Origin: Tipula vernalis
Taxonomy: Eukaryota > Arthropoda > Insecta > Diptera > Tipulidae
Reading direction: 5' to 3'
NCBI GenBank assembly: GCA_958295665.1
Contig: OY282560.1
Coordinates: forward strand, 28,075,992 to 28,139,991
Length of the DNA: 64,000 bases
Positions 35,690 to 46,984 of the stretch are shown one piece after another. The first letter of the stretch is position 1. The number at the start of each line of letters is the position of its first letter. A program made the position numbers and the translations under genes. The notes below the pieces were generated by a model. It saw only the letters and a list, made by a program, of their open reading frames with translations, had not been told where the DNA came from and ran no database searches.

Positions 35690-36613
35690 ATTACATTGCA
35701 TCTTGCGCCAGTGTCGATTTTGACTTTAGTATTTTTACTATTAATCGTAATATTTTCAATCCAATCACTCTCAGATTGAATATTATCCCATATTGAACAT
35801 ACGAGAAGTTCCTCCTCATCACTACTAGCTTCGGCAATGACATTAACTTTGTTATTTTTAGTTTTGGACTTCATTATTGCAATTTTTTGTTTTGAGGTTC
35901 TACACATCTTATTCGTGTGTCCCTTGATTTGACACTTCGTACAAATTTCTTTGAATGCTGGGCATTTACCTTGCTCGTGATTTGAACCGCATCTCTTGCA
36001 GCTTATTGTGTTTATTTGTGATTTGGTCTTCTCATTGTCATTGCTCTTCTGCCATTTTAGAGATTTCATTATATTAACAGCTAATGTATCTGTTTTTGAT
36101 TCCATTATTTTTACTTGCATTTGTGCCTGTTCAGCAGCTCTGCAACAATTTACTGCTTTATTTAAATCTAATTTATCCGCCGCGAGTAACTTTTGTCGTA
36201 ATTGATTATCACTAACCCCAATCACGATTTTATCTTTGATCAAGTCTTCTGCTAATCCACTGAAGTCACAATTTTTTAATCATCAAATGATTCACCTGAT
36301 TCTTGTCGCATATTGTTGAACGTATATCTTTCGAACGTAATGTTTTTTTTTTGAAACAAAATATTCCGTTAACTTTTTTTTTAGTACGGCTAAATCGTTT
36401 TGTTCATCCTTTGACAATTTAAGGTTATTATAAATTGTGATTATATCAGGTCCTAAGCTGACCATAAACGTAGCACATTGTATTGTCGGTGATTTTTTTT
36501 GACAATTCTTTTGCTATTTCGAATCATTCGAATTGTTGCAACCATTGCTTCCCTGAATTTGAGGCGTCACCGCTCGAGATAATAAAATTTTTTGGTGGTT
36601 TTATTTCAGCCAT
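35690..36613 (-). pseudogene. Gypsy gag and start of protease, block A
   Basis: ATG at 36613 opens MAEIKPPKNFIISSGD, a usual start for this Gag type, but stops and frameshifts follow at once. From 36243 the frame is open: a capsid C-terminal part (KLDLNKAVNCCRAAEQAQMQ), then two CCHC knuckles (CKRCGSNHEQGKC and CTKCQIKGHTNKMC), and the protease motif IDTGARCNVM. It breaks shortly after. Confidence 0.75.
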
Positions 36614-36785
36614 CTTGTCAAAGATTTTACTTTTCACTTTTTAATGTTTTGTTGATTTTTATCAAATTTTTTTTTTTTTGCTTACGTTTTCGTATTTTGC
36701 TGGTATTTATTATTCTTTTTACTTTATTATTTTATTATTATTCGCTTTTAATTAGTTATCACATTTTTTTCTCGTAAAAACAATT

Positions 36786-36803
36786 ATCCCACTTCTGACA
36801 CCA
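36786..36803 (-). promoter_or_regulatory. Primer-binding site, complementary to a tRNA-Leu 3' end
   Basis: Next to the 5' LTR the minus strand reads TGGTGTCAGAAGTGGGAT. The plus strand therefore reads like a tRNA 3' end, CCCACTTCTGACA plus CCA, as in insect tRNA-Leu. The tRNA identity is recalled, not searched. Confidence 0.7.
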
Positions 36804-36913
36804 TGTAATGATACGCACATCGGTGAATCAATAATGCTTTATTTCAGTGCTACCAACCTAACATACATATGTATATATATAGTATAACATCAGTAATCAT
36901 CATTTACATTACA
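36804..36913 (-). repeat. Gypsy 5' LTR, block A
   Basis: 110 bp, same ends as the partner LTR. Element transcription would run leftward from here. Confidence 0.9.
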
Positions 36914-36918
36914 CACGG

Positions 36919-38354
36919 CAGCCTATTGAATCTGTAGCTTTCAAAAGTCTATGGAAATTATAAATTTCGTTTATTGTTCTTTTATAATTGTTTCTCCTTA
37001 TTTTAAAACTCGAAATAGTAAAATTAGTTGCCGTTGCAGGCAGTCACTTTGGCAAATATATCAATTCAAACATTACAAATATGCAAACATGTCATTCTTA
37101 CTTTAAATTCAGACTTCCTAATATCAAAATAAAACTGAAAGATAAATTCTGCAGTTATTCAACTTTGGCAGGGCTAGGCAAGAAAGATGCATATAAGCAA
37201 AGATCGAAATATAATATTTTGATCTATGATATAAGTCTGGATTTTCTGCAATTGCAATGCGATGTGGAAGTCAAATTTCAGTCCTGCAATATGCCTTGAT
37301 TTCAATATTTTCAAATTTTATCTTTGGGTGTAATATGAAGCATAAGCACTGCATAATAAATCCAGACTTTCAAATATCTTTCTTGTCTGAAAAGGTTGAA
37401 TGACTCCTGAAATTGTCTTCCAGTATAATTTTTATATTCAAGAGGTCCTAATCTAAATATTTAGCTAAACCAGATAAAAGTGTTTTGTTAAAATTACGTA
37501 ATTTCTGTCATGTTTAAGTTTATCTGGTTCCCCTTTAGAATTTTTATCACCTTTGGCTCATAAAGAATCTAGCGCAGCTGTGGCAGCGGTTAAAAGGCGA
37601 ATAGCTTTCTCTTACTTAATATCATGATTGGTTTTTTAACCTAACTAAATTTTTTTAATTGGTATGAAGCTTTAGTTTCGGACGATATGTATCGTATTTC
37701 CTACTTTTCCAATCGTCAATTAACCAGTTTACACCATCATATTTAGTCCTTGGGATGTACATAAATGCGACCTAAATTGGATAGGTAACGTGGTGTAATG
37801 GCTATAAGTGGTTACCTACTCAAATTAGTACAGGTAACTTTTTCTGGTAGCCTAACCTAAGTTAGGTCGATCAATATTATATTGTAAATGACATCGACCT
37901 AAAGGTTTTCGGATTTTCTATTTTTTGCACAAAAAAGAGCTAAACAATATTTCCTCATTCTTCTCTTCTTTTATGAAATCGCCATTTGTTTCGTAAGACA
38001 TAGAAGTTCAATGCAAGCTAATTTTATTTGTTTTGAACATGAATATTTACTGTAATTAATTGTGTGACTGTCAAATTTGATTCAACTAGACATTTAACTG
38101 AAGGACAAATAGAAGAAAGAGAGGAAATATTATTTATATGGCGGATGGCTGTTTTTAGTTTCTGAAATCACCAACCACCAGTATTTCAATTATAAAATTG
38201 GTTATAAAATTGCAAGTCTCACAATTTAACTTAATTTGTATCTCTCATAATTTCAACTTAAATCAGCAATTCATGTAACATATCACTCAAAATATTGATT
38301 AATTTAATTTATTTTTTTAATTTCATTTCAGAACTTTACAATCACTGATTTATC
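36919..38354 (+). other. Upstream flank and 5' UTR intron of F-box gene 2
   Basis: 36919-37716 corresponds to 5110-5577 plus 10040-10420 of block C. 37717-38143 is an extra 430 bp not in block C, with no coding frame. The 3' splice site TTTCATTTCAG ends at 38331, 23 bases before the ATG, as in gene 1. Whether the extra 430 bp is an insertion here or a loss in C is unclear. Confidence 0.45.
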
Positions 38355-39674
38355 ATGTTTCGAAATCGCCGTGCTTACAAAAATACTAAACCACGAAAAC
38401 CGCTCACCACTGATCCATATCAATCCATTTTAAATTTAAACGATGATTGTTTATATGAACTATTCACGTATTTACCATTACAAGATTTATGTAGCATTGC
38501 CATTACATGCAATCGGATAAATCAAGTTGCTAAAAAACTTTATGGTCGTCGTTTCACTAATTTGAATGCAAAACACTTTTTAACGAAAAATGGTCAGAAT
38601 TTAATAACCGAAAGAAAAATGGGTATAATAATTAAAGAAATAGCACTTGATGTTAAGGTATTCGAGATCTCAAGACGAATTGAATTGGATAACTGTTCGA
38701 AGTCATGCGAAGCACTTATCAGATTAATATTGCTTCATTGTCGTAATATTACAGATCTAAAAATTGAATTCTACATTGATGATCGATTTAGTCAAGAAAT
38801 GAATGCACTTGAAAATTTCCAAAATTTAAAAACTCTTTATATAACGTGTGGCAGTATTCGGTTAAATAATATGAACCGATTAGAAAATTTACATCTTACA
38901 TTTTACGGTGCTGATAATATGTCACACCTATTGACGTTAAAAAATTTGAAAAGTCTATATTTGCGTGGGATGGAAATGGATACTAATTTATTATCTCAAA
39001 TTTGTGACAATAATCCGGATATCAAACATATAGAAATACCTAACCAACCGAATCGAAATACAAACTCTGCAAACCTTACTTTAATTATCGATAAACTCAT
39101 AAATTTAGAAGAAATTGTTATAAACTTCGACTGCGATAGAAGTACAATCCAAAGAATTTCTGAAATAAAATATCTAAAACGTCTCTCGATTAGCGATTCT
39201 GCACCAGATTTATTGGCAAAACTACTCGAATTGAATCAGCTGGAATCCCTTTCATACTCTTGTGCAAATCCAGACGATATGGAATTAATAACGAAATTTA
39301 CTAAATTAAAATATTTATGTGTCGAGAACTTCGACAATATCCATATGAATTCCTTGAAATCACAATGTATTCTAGAACATGCAGAGTTTAATTCGTCGTA
39401 TGGTGTAACAAACGAAGGGGTCATAGCTTTTGTCAAGGGGGCAATCAATTTGAAATACTTGAGCTTATGCGAAAGCTATAACTGTGATGAAGACGTTTTA
39501 GAGATGCTTGTGGATTTGGTCAGAAATTGCGGTAGAAAATCAAAATTAAAAGTTAAGTGTGATTTCATTTATGGGCTAATAAAAGATTACCCAATGCTGG
39601 ATTTAATTGTACTACCACATAGGCAAGATTATGATGATTGTTATAGTAGCCCGGAATTTCAAAACAATAGATAA
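38355..39674 (+). CDS. F-box/leucine-rich-repeat protein 2
   Basis: Intact 439-codon frame, paralogue of the gene at 10644. The F-box at residues 26-63 has the core LPLQDLCSIAITCNRIN. Leucine-rich repeats follow from about residue 110 to 400 (LKTLYITCG, LENLHLTFYG, LKSLYLRGMEM, LKRLSISDSAP, LKYLSLCESYN). It differs from protein 1 at about 55-60 residues spread over the LRR part, lacks two residues near 253, and has a different C-terminus (SSPEFQNNR instead of SSC). It is probably an SCF ubiquitin-ligase adaptor with unknown target. No signal peptide. Both frames are intact despite many replacements, which argues that both copies are, or recently were, under selection. Confidence 0.88.
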   Translation: MFRNRRAYKNTKPRKPLTTDPYQSILNLNDDCLYELFTYLPLQDLCSIAITCNRINQVAKKLYGRRFTNLNAKHFLTKNGQNLITERKMGIIIKEIALDVKVFEISRRIELDNCSKSCEALIRLILLHCRNITDLKIEFYIDDRFSQEMNALENFQNLKTLYITCGSIRLNNMNRLENLHLTFYGADNMSHLLTLKNLKSLYLRGMEMDTNLLSQICDNNPDIKHIEIPNQPNRNTNSANLTLIIDKLINLEEIVINFDCDRSTIQRISEIKYLKRLSISDSAPDLLAKLLELNQLESLSYSCANPDDMELITKFTKLKYLCVENFDNIHMNSLKSQCILEHAEFNSSYGVTNEGVIAFVKGAINLKYLSLCESYNCDEDVLEMLVDLVRNCGRKSKLKVKCDFIYGLIKDYPMLDLIVLPHRQDYDDCYSSPEFQNNR

Positions 39675-39679
39675 ATAAA
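39674..39679 (+). terminator. Polyadenylation signal of F-box gene 2
   Basis: AATAAA overlapping the last base of the TAA stop codon, conserved in position with gene 1. Confidence 0.45.
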
Positions 39680-39741
39680 CTTTTATTTTTAAATGTTAAA
39701 TTAGCATTTTTAATGTTACAGTATTTATGTGGCGCCATGAA

Positions 39742-40431
39742 TGCCCCTATTATGGTTCTCACTTAAGAGTCACTTGGCGACTTCAAGTCACCCAAATCAA
39801 ATTTTGGTATTATGGTTCTCGCCGTGAGTGAGAGTAATGTCAAAATTGCTCACCTAATATTTCTCGGTGACTAGTGCGATTTTTTGTAAAGAATAAAGAA
39901 ATAATGGAATAAAAAACTCTACAGTTTTTTTACAAGCAAAATACATATTTTAATTAATATTTCCTAATTAAATATTGAATAAAAAACAATTTTTTTTTTT
40001 AAATCGTATTTTAAAATATTTTTATTGTACATATTAACAACAAAATGCGTATGTAAGTTGTCAAACATTTTTGTTTCCTCCAGTTTCATTCGCCACAGAA
40101 AAACCAATCCACATTGTATTTTGCTATTTGCACTATTTAATAACACTTTTAACCGATAAAATATCTAATTAAATCTCATAAAATTACAAAATTAATCATA
40201 ATAAATGTAAATGTGTACAAAAGACTGCTAACTATACGTCAAAAAATATAAAACTACTGTGCTGGCAAACTTCAAAACGAATGGAAATGGTCATAATTAA
40301 CAAATCCAATAAGATCAACCGCGCACAACTCTCGCCAAAATAAATGTGAGAACCATAATATCAAAATTGAACTCACACGACTTTTCGAGTCACGGCGACT
40401 CGTCGGTGAGGTGAGAACCATAATAGGGGTA
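39742..40431. mobile_element. 690-bp MITE private to block A
   Basis: The ends T[G/A]CCCCTATTATGGTTCT are inverted over about 21 bp. The flanks are GAA at 39739-39741 and 40432-40434. Block C reads CGCCATGAAGACCC uninterrupted near 12035, so this is an insertion with a 3-bp duplication. Inside, GTGAGAACCATAATA-type motifs and GGCGACT/GTCGGTGAGG motifs recur near both ends. No coding frame. Confidence 0.85.
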
Positions 40432-40581
40432 GAAGACCCAAAAATTCATTCGCAATTTTTCGACGTTGCCGACCAATTCGACAATATCGAAAATAAACTA
40501 CAAAAAAATTTAAAAAAAAAATTAATATTAATTTATCAATTAGGCGGAAAATTAAAAAAATATCCAAAACTAAAACATACG

Positions 40582-40881
40582 TTACGAACTAAATAACTGA
40601 ATTTTTTTTATCTCACGATTTATTATTAAACACGCGTTCGTCAACTTTTTTAGTTTCATAATAGGAAAATTTTCGATATGATCGCAAAAAAAGCGCGCGT
40701 CGAAAATTTCATAATAACCCCCCTGGTCATCCTGAAAGTGTCCAATAAGTATCCGCATTCTATACCCGAACCTAGTATAGTTTCTCCTAAACAATTCGAT
40801 TAAACGAGTGGTCAGATCATTTGGTGGTCCTGTTAAACACAGCGCTGAAAAAGTGGAATTATGAGATGACATCGTTTCCAA
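40582..40881 (-). CDS. Hypothetical 99-residue frame downstream of F-box gene 2
   Basis: Minus-strand frame from ATG 40881 (METMSSHNSTFSALCLTGPP, then LTTRLIELFRRNYTRFGYRM). The middle third is also open in block C (13047-12930), but the start is missing there, where about 45 bp are absent, and the end is broken. I do not recognise it. It may be a relic of a retroelement or chance. No splice or promoter signals support it. Confidence 0.15.
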   Translation of the reverse strand: METMSSHNSTFSALCLTGPPNDLTTRLIELFRRNYTRFGYRMRILIGHFQDDQGGYYEIFDARFFCDHIENFPIMKLKKLTNACLIINREIKKIQLFSS

Positions 40882-41159
40882 TTTTGAACTTTAACGTTCT
40901 GACCGCCTTGAACCAGTTCAAAAAATATGTTTTTTATTATGTTTGATTCTTAACTAAGTAATACATACATATGATTCTTTCTAAATATTATAAGACATCT
41001 ATCTCGTGATATATACGAGTAGTTTCTGGATTGAATGAATGCACTTTCCATCGCACATATCTAACTTCGTCTTAATCGATTGCAATATAGTAAGTTCCTT
41101 CCTTCGACCATATGCCAGAACCGCATATCTAAACATAATTTTAAATTCCATGGAAATGA

Positions 41160-41410
41160 TCATCTAATAATGTAGTTAGATTGTGCTGTCTTGTGCTAAC
41201 CTATTTATTATATATTGTACTAATAATTTACTAACTATCGATCGCATTGGTGTCTGTAACCGGGTCGAGTCTGTCCCAACTACAATAATAATCCTATCCT
41301 ATCCTTCCGTTTTGTTATATGTGTACGGGTGTACGGCGTGGGCCCGGGAGTCCGGGAGATCCTGCTATAATGCTTGGCCGTACACTCATAATCAATCAAT
41401 CAATCAATTG
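41160..41410 (+). mobile_element. Possible 3' end of a non-LTR element with AATC tail
   Basis: A short GC-richer segment (GGCGTGGGCCCGGGAGTCCG near 41335-41354) ends CACTCATAATCAATCAATCAATCAA at 41407. The layout resembles a LINE 3' UTR followed by a tetranucleotide tail. No coding part remains and no target duplication is obvious. Confidence 0.35.
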
Positions 41411-41889
41411 AAGATTTGACCAAAATTCAAGTTTTCATTATTCTGGGCTTACTATAGGACATTTTATGGAGTAAAATTATACTTCGCGTAGTAAAAAACT
41501 TCAGAAGATAAACGGTGAAGTTCAAATTTTATCGATTAAAACTATAATAAAATAGTTTAGTCTCATAATTTATGAGCAGGGTAAATGTGGGTGAGATGGC
41601 GTAGCGGGTGAGATGGCACATGTCAAATTTCCCCCACTTAAGCACTTCATTTTATATATTTGAGTATATATTTCGTTTCAGTTTGTCGTAATAACTCGAA
41701 GGAGTAAGGTCTCGCCGCGCTGTGATTATTAATTATTAAATAAAAAAAGAAACAAAACCATTTTTTTTTTTTTGTGAGAACTAATTTTATGCTCTCTTTG
41801 TGACTCGTTTTTTCGGTAAGTATTTGGCACTTAAATCTAGTTTATGTATTAAAATACGTGCAAGAGAGTATTTTAGTTTGTACTAGTAC
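41411..41889. other. AT-rich intergenic sequence
   Basis: No gene seen. GGGTGAGATGGC is repeated at 41591 and 41609, and a related inverted GGTGATATGG/CCATTTCACCC pair lies at 42690-42717. These may be the ends of another degenerate element around the MITEs, which I cannot confirm. Confidence 0.35.
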
Positions 41890-42592
41890 CACAGAAGAAA
41901 GATTAACCAGAACAGTCATAACGCTGTTTTTGTATGGAAAAATTTGGACTCATTTTTTTGACCTTGATTTGCCGAAGGTAAGAGAAGGGTTATGTATTCT
42001 TTGGTTTACTGGTTTTTATTTGAAATAATAAAAATTAAGAATCCTTAACAGTATAATTAGTGAAATTATCACCCACAATTCTCATAGTCGTGTCATTTCA
42101 GGCGACGTGACTTGAGCCACGTCACGTCGCATGAAAATTGATATTCTTGAAGTCGGTTCAAGTGACACGACTGTAACTAAAAGATATCGGTTAAATTACA
42201 AATAAAGAACAAAATCTATTAATTTATTTAAACTTAAAAATATTTTAAAAAATTATTTGGACTAAAATTTTGCCCTTTCATTTTATAGTAATCGCCTGTC
42301 ACCTACAAAATTCAAGTGACATCTGTCGTATAAAATGACTTTAGTCGTAACAAACGACTAATAGAATCGCAAAATTGATGTGACGTGACTACAGTCATGA
42401 AAAATGACGTGATACGACTATGGGAATTGGGGTGTATATGACAAATTTTGTTTTGACAGCATAATTTGTATTAAATATTCAAAAAATTCATAATATTCGA
42501 AAATAATTATACTTCAATGTCCAAAAAAGAAGGTAAGATGAAAAAAAAATTTGATCCACGCAATGTCTATTCTGGTTAATCTTTCTTCTGTG
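41890..42592. mobile_element. 703-bp MITE hosting a second MITE
   Basis: The ends CACAGAAGAAAGATTAACCA... are inverted over about 30 bp with two mismatches. The flanks are CTAGTAC at 41883-41889 and TTAGTAC at 42593-42599, a 7-bp duplication with one change. Its interior contains the complete element 42070-42434, so its own length is about 335 bp. No coding frame. Confidence 0.75.
42070..42434. mobile_element. 365-bp MITE nested in 41890-42592
   Basis: The left end CACCCACAATTCTCATAGTC pairs with the right end CACCCCAATTCCCATAGTCG (one-base offset). The flanks are TAT at 42067-42069 and 42435-42437. Interior copies of GTCACGTCA/TGACGTGAC and AGTCGT/ACGACT give it many alternative hairpins. 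Confidence 0.7.
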
Positions 42593-42779
42593 TTAGTACG
42601 AGAGGCAATGATCGAATAAGTGAAGTTGGATAAAACAAAAAAAAAAAAGAATTTCGGGGAAAAGTGAGAAATGGCACTTTTCTGCGAGGGTGATATGGTA
42701 TATGTACCATTTCACCCTCCTTGCAATATTTTGAGTATTCACGGTTCGATCATTGCTTTTCTTTTTCTTTTGAAAACTC

Positions 42780-44864
42780 TTGTCCTTCCATACTTTTGTA
42801 GATGAAATTTCTGGAATTATTCGCAATATTAAGGCAAGAAATCTTTTCATTGTTGGAGATATTAACGTAGATATTCTTAATTTTCCAAATAGCTGCAATG
42901 ATTATATGTTTCTTATGTCTGCCTGTGGTCTCGAATCTCTGATTAATGTTCCTACGCGTGTGACTGCAACATCAGCTTCTTGTATTGATCATTTTTTTGC
43001 TCGTCTCAAGTCTAACGATCTTTCTTGTCTAACAGCGGCAGCATTGGACCTTAAGATTTCACACCATCATTTTATTGAAATAATATTCAAGATACCTCAA
43101 GTTTCATTAGCACCCAATAATGTCCATGTTGGTCATACGAAGAAGCTCAATCTGGCATTGTTAAAAGATATTCTTGAAAAATTGGATTGGAATTATGTTC
43201 TTAACCTTGATGATCCATCTTTAGCTCTTAATCTATTTTTGACCATTATTTCTGATATACTAGAACATTGTTACACTTTTAGTCGGGTAAAAACCAAACG
43301 TTTACAACCTTGGATTTCTTTTAACCTTGCCAGTCGTATTAACAAGAGAAATAAATTGCGCAATAAGTTGAAAAAATGTCCTGGTGATTCAGTTCTTCGG
43401 GATATCTATGTTAGTAATTGTAACCAAATTAATGCTGACATTAAGAAAGAAAAAGAAATGTATTATTCCAATCGTTTCCTTGTCAATCGTGGAGATGTTA
43501 AAAAAAACTGGAATCTCGTGAATGAAATTCTAACAAGGAAGCCTAAGATTTCTTCGATTAAAGCATTCTATCTGAAAATGGTGAGCTTATTACTAGTGAT
43601 TTAGAAATTTCCAATGAGTTTAATCATTATTTTACGAGTGTTGCTAATAAATTAAGAACAAAGTTTAAATCGTATAACTCGTCTGTTAATTACGATTTGC
43701 CTTATGATTACTGTTGTACTACTTTTTTTATGACTCCCGTATCCAATTATGAAATTATATCCATCATTAACTCGTTGGAAGCGAAGCAGTCAGTAGACAA
43801 TGATGGTCTTGATGGTTCGATGGACAATGATGGTTCGCGTCTTACCTTGCCAACAGATCGGTTCGAGTTAAAATTAATGACGCTTTAAGTGAACCAAAAT
43901 TTGTGGACGTTGGTGTTTCGCAAGGCTCAGTATTGGGCCCTCTGCTATTTCTGATCTATACTAATTCGGTTTTGGCATGGTCTTATACTGGGTTTGCCGA
44001 TGACATAGCTTTAGCTTACACTGGTAAATCCCCTAATGACATCATTTCTATGATTAATTCTGACCTTAAAGTCTTACATGTATGGTTTGATAAGCATTGC
44101 TTAATTCTAAGTGATAAAACAAAATATATGTTGTTCAAATTGACTGGCACAATATCAGCAGCAAATGTTAATCAGGTAATTTATCATAATATTTCCAACT
44201 GTGCATCTACTGGGTGTCATTCTGAGTGAATTAATATTGAATTAGTCAACGAGTTCAAATATCTTGGGGTTCATTTAGACGATAATCTCAGTTGGAAAAC
44301 TCATGTCTCTTCTTTAAGACGTTACTTGTCATCTGCTTCAAGAATTTTCTATCTCCTGCGTGATTTTTGCCCTGTTCCTGTGCTAAAAATTATCTACCAT
44401 GCACTGATTATGTCTAAATTGGAATATGGTTTATCATGTTGTGGTGGGTGCTGTCCAACTACGTTACTTGATTTAAGTGTGCAACAGAAAATTATTTTGA
44501 GAATTTTATTGAGAAAAGCAGATCTGAGTCATCTTGGCCTCTATTCACGGCTAATAATATCTTGCCGTTACAACATTTGTATGTTTATAAGGTTTTAAGA
44601 ATATTTTTTAAGCGTAGTGGGCAACAAACTATAAGGAGCCTTATTCGGTACAATATTCGAGGTAACCAAAGTTTTCTTTATAATATTCCCCGATTTTTTA
44701 CTGACCACTTTCGACGCTATATCCTTGTTACTGCTCCAGTTTTTTTCAACGCGTTACCTATTTGTATTAGAGGGCATATTCATTCCAAATCATTTCTATC
44801 CAAAGTTAAAAAATGGCTTCTTGAAACGGCTGACATTACATTTCTTTTTCGGGTTGTTAAATAA
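42780..44864 (+). pseudogene. CR1/Jockey-group LINE ORF2 relic
   Basis: 42780-43604 covers the end of an AP-endonuclease domain (LFIVGDINVDILN, ASCIDHFFARL) and the linker to RT. A one-base shift near 43575 follows. The RT palm restarts at 43890 with VGVSQGSVLGPLLFLIYTNS and the catalytic FADDIALAYTG near 44000. The thumb (LGVHLDDNLSWKTHV) and the C-terminal part follow to 44864 with two more shifts. About 100 residues of the RT fingers are missing around 43800-43860, where a TGATGGT-rich duplication sits. No endonuclease start and no RNase H. Clade assignment is approximate. Confidence 0.75.
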
Positions 44865-45160
44865 ATGATTTCTATATAATGGATATTTTTATTTTTGCTT
44901 CACTGTGATAACTGGTTGTTGTAGATTTTGTGATTATGTAATTTATATTTTTATATTTGTCTTGTATCGTTATTAGTTTAGATTTTTAGTTTATAATTAG
45001 TTATTAGATAATTTTTTTAGTAATTATGTATTTTACTTTTATATAAGTTTTTTATTTTTTATTGGTGGATTCGATTCTGTCGTTCGTTCGGCACAGAATC
45101 CTCCAAGATTTTTTACTTTTTTTACGCTTATTATACGTGTTCATTAATTATAATTTGTCA
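44865..45160 (+). other. AT-rich 3' flank of the LINE relic
   Basis: Probable LINE 3' UTR: ATTTTTATATTTGT-type sequence without coding potential, ending where the mariner inserted. No clear tail. Confidence 0.4.
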
Positions 45161-45162
45161 TA

Positions 45163-46452
45163 CGAGGGCGGATTGAAAATGAAGCTACCTAGCGCTAGAT
45201 GGCAGCACAAACACAAAATTTTTTTGTTTTTTAGAAATTGCGATCTGTCAAACGTCAGCTGTTAAAATTTCACCCAAATTCATTGATTAGTTTATTTGTT
45301 GTAGTCGTTTGAAGTAAGCAACTTTTGTGTTTCTTGAAAAATGGAAAAAAACGAATTTCGTAGTGATTAAACACTATTATTTGAAAGGGAAAACGGCGAA
45401 AGAGACAAAAGAAAAGCTCGATAAACATTACGGTGAGTCTGCTCCGTCAGATTACATGGTAAAATATTGGATTGCTGAATTTAAACGCGGCCGAAGAAGC
45501 ACTGCAACAATACCACCAACAGGAAGGCCAAAAGAGGTGGTTACTGAAGAAAATATCAAGAAAATCCTCGATATCGTTATGAATGATCGCCGAGTCAAGT
45601 TGCGTGAGATTGTTGAAATGGTAAACATATCATATGAACGTGTGTTCAACATTTTGTATGAACATTTGCATATGAAAAAGCTATCGGCAAGATGGGTGCC
45701 GCGTTTGCTCAGTGTCGAACAAAAACGAGTTCGACAGACCACTTCACAGCGGTGTTTGGACATGATAAAGCGTAATCCTGTTGATTTTTGGCGTCGATTA
45801 ATTACTGTTGATGAAACGTGGGTCCACCACTACACACCTGAAACCAAAAATCAATCGAAACAATGGGTGGAAGCTGGTGGAAGTGCTCCGAAGAAGGCAA
45901 AGGCAGTGAAATCGGCTGGCAAGGTTATGGCCACTATATTTTGGGATGCACGCGGAATATTGCTCATCGATTATCTTGAAAAAGAATCCACAATCACAGG
46001 AAAGTATTATCGTGCATTATTGGATCAATTGGTTGATGCAATCAAGGAAAAACAACCACATTTAAAGAAGAAAAAAGTGCTCTTTCTTCAAGACAACGCA
46101 CCGGTTCACACAGCATTAGATACGATGCTAAAATTACGTGAAATACACTTCGAATTGGTTGATCATCCACCTTATAGTCCAGATTTAGCTTCTAGTGACT
46201 TTTTCCTGTTTCCAAACTTGAAAAAATGGCTCGCAGGACAAAGATTCATCTCAAACGAGGAAGTGATTATCGAAACTAACGCGTATTTTGAGTGGTTCCC
46301 GAAATCGTATTATTCAGATGGTATAAAAAAGTTGGAATATCGTCTTACTAAGTGTGTCGAATTAAATGGAGACTATGTTGAGAAATAAATGGTTTTTGGC
46401 AAAAAAAATTTTGTTTTCCTACTTAGGTAGCTTCATTTTCAATCCGCCCTCG
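45163..46452 (+). mobile_element. mariner transposon (DD34D), nearly intact
   Basis: 1,290 bp with about 30-bp inverted repeats (CGAGGGCGGATTGAAAATGA...) at 45163-45192 and 46423-46452. It is flanked by TA at 45161-45162 and 46453-46454. Size, ends and target are standard for mariner. The ends match almost perfectly, so the copy is young. The transposase reading frame is almost complete (next entry). Confidence 0.95.
45341..46388 (+). pseudogene. mariner transposase with a frameshift near the start
   Basis: The expected start ATG GAA AAA AAC at 45341 runs into a stop at 45368-45370 after nine codons. Two bases appear to be missing after CGAATTTCGT. From there the long frame is open to 46388. 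Motifs: the helix-turn-helix pair over the first 110 residues, WVPRLL, VDETWVHHYTPE (first Asp), FLQDNAPVHT (second Asp), and YSPDLASSDFFLFP (third Asp, 34 residues after the second). This is the DD34D catalytic triad of mariner, of irritans-like type. The first in-frame ATG of the open part is at 45456, which would remove much of the first DNA-binding helix. Probably inactive as it stands, with the catalytic domain intact. Confidence 0.85.
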
Positions 46453-46615
46453 TAATATAAAAATATAAAAAATTAAAATTTAAAAAAAAAATTTGATTTT
46501 CTGCAAATCGATGTTGTAAGAGATACTTCATAAAATAATTTTCTAATATATAATTATCTTTATAGAAATGCCAACGATATATAAACGAAAGGGTTGGTAA
46601 AACAAAACAACAAAA

Positions 46616-46984
46616 ATGAAAAAATAGACCGGAGTATATAAATTGACCTGTGATAATTGCGAAAAATTCTACCTGGGTCAAACGGGACGTTCCTTTTTAA
46701 CGAGATTTAAAGAACACACCAGCGATCTAACAAAGAAAACAATAAAATCCAATTACGCACATCATTTAAAAACAGAAAACCACAAATACACTAATTACGA
46801 CAAAAACTTAACAATTGTACACAAAGTAAAAAAAGGAAAAACCCTAGATCGGCTAGAAGAATTAGAGATATACAAACACAAAGACAATAGTAACATCTTA
46901 AACGACAAAATCAATACTAGAACAAATAGGTTATACGAAGCAATAATCAACAATACAAAGAGTGGAAGGGGTAAAAACAAATAG
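46616..46984 (+). pseudogene. Penelope-like element fragment: GIY-YIG endonuclease domain
   Basis: The open part reads GVYKLTCDNCEKFYLGQTG, RSFLTRFKEH, then NYAHHLKTENH and a Lys-rich end, about 115 residues, stopping at 46984. The C-x2-C before FYLGQTGRS and the downstream R and E are the hallmarks of the GIY-YIG nuclease that ends Penelope-like retroelement proteins. The reverse transcriptase is absent and a TAG precedes the segment. A 5'-truncated copy. Confidence 0.75.

Noticed and set aside
36786..36803. CCCACTTCTGACACCA looks like the 3' end of a tRNA gene
   Set aside because: No tRNA body upstream, the CCA is encoded, and it abuts the LTR; it is a retrotransposon primer-binding site.
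42593..42898. Minus-strand 101-codon frame
   Set aside because: Overlaps the LINE endonuclease relic in antisense; no motifs.
45327..45340. GTG as the mariner transposase start
   Set aside because: Non-AUG start is not expected here; the family start is the ATG at 45341, which is out of frame because of an indel.
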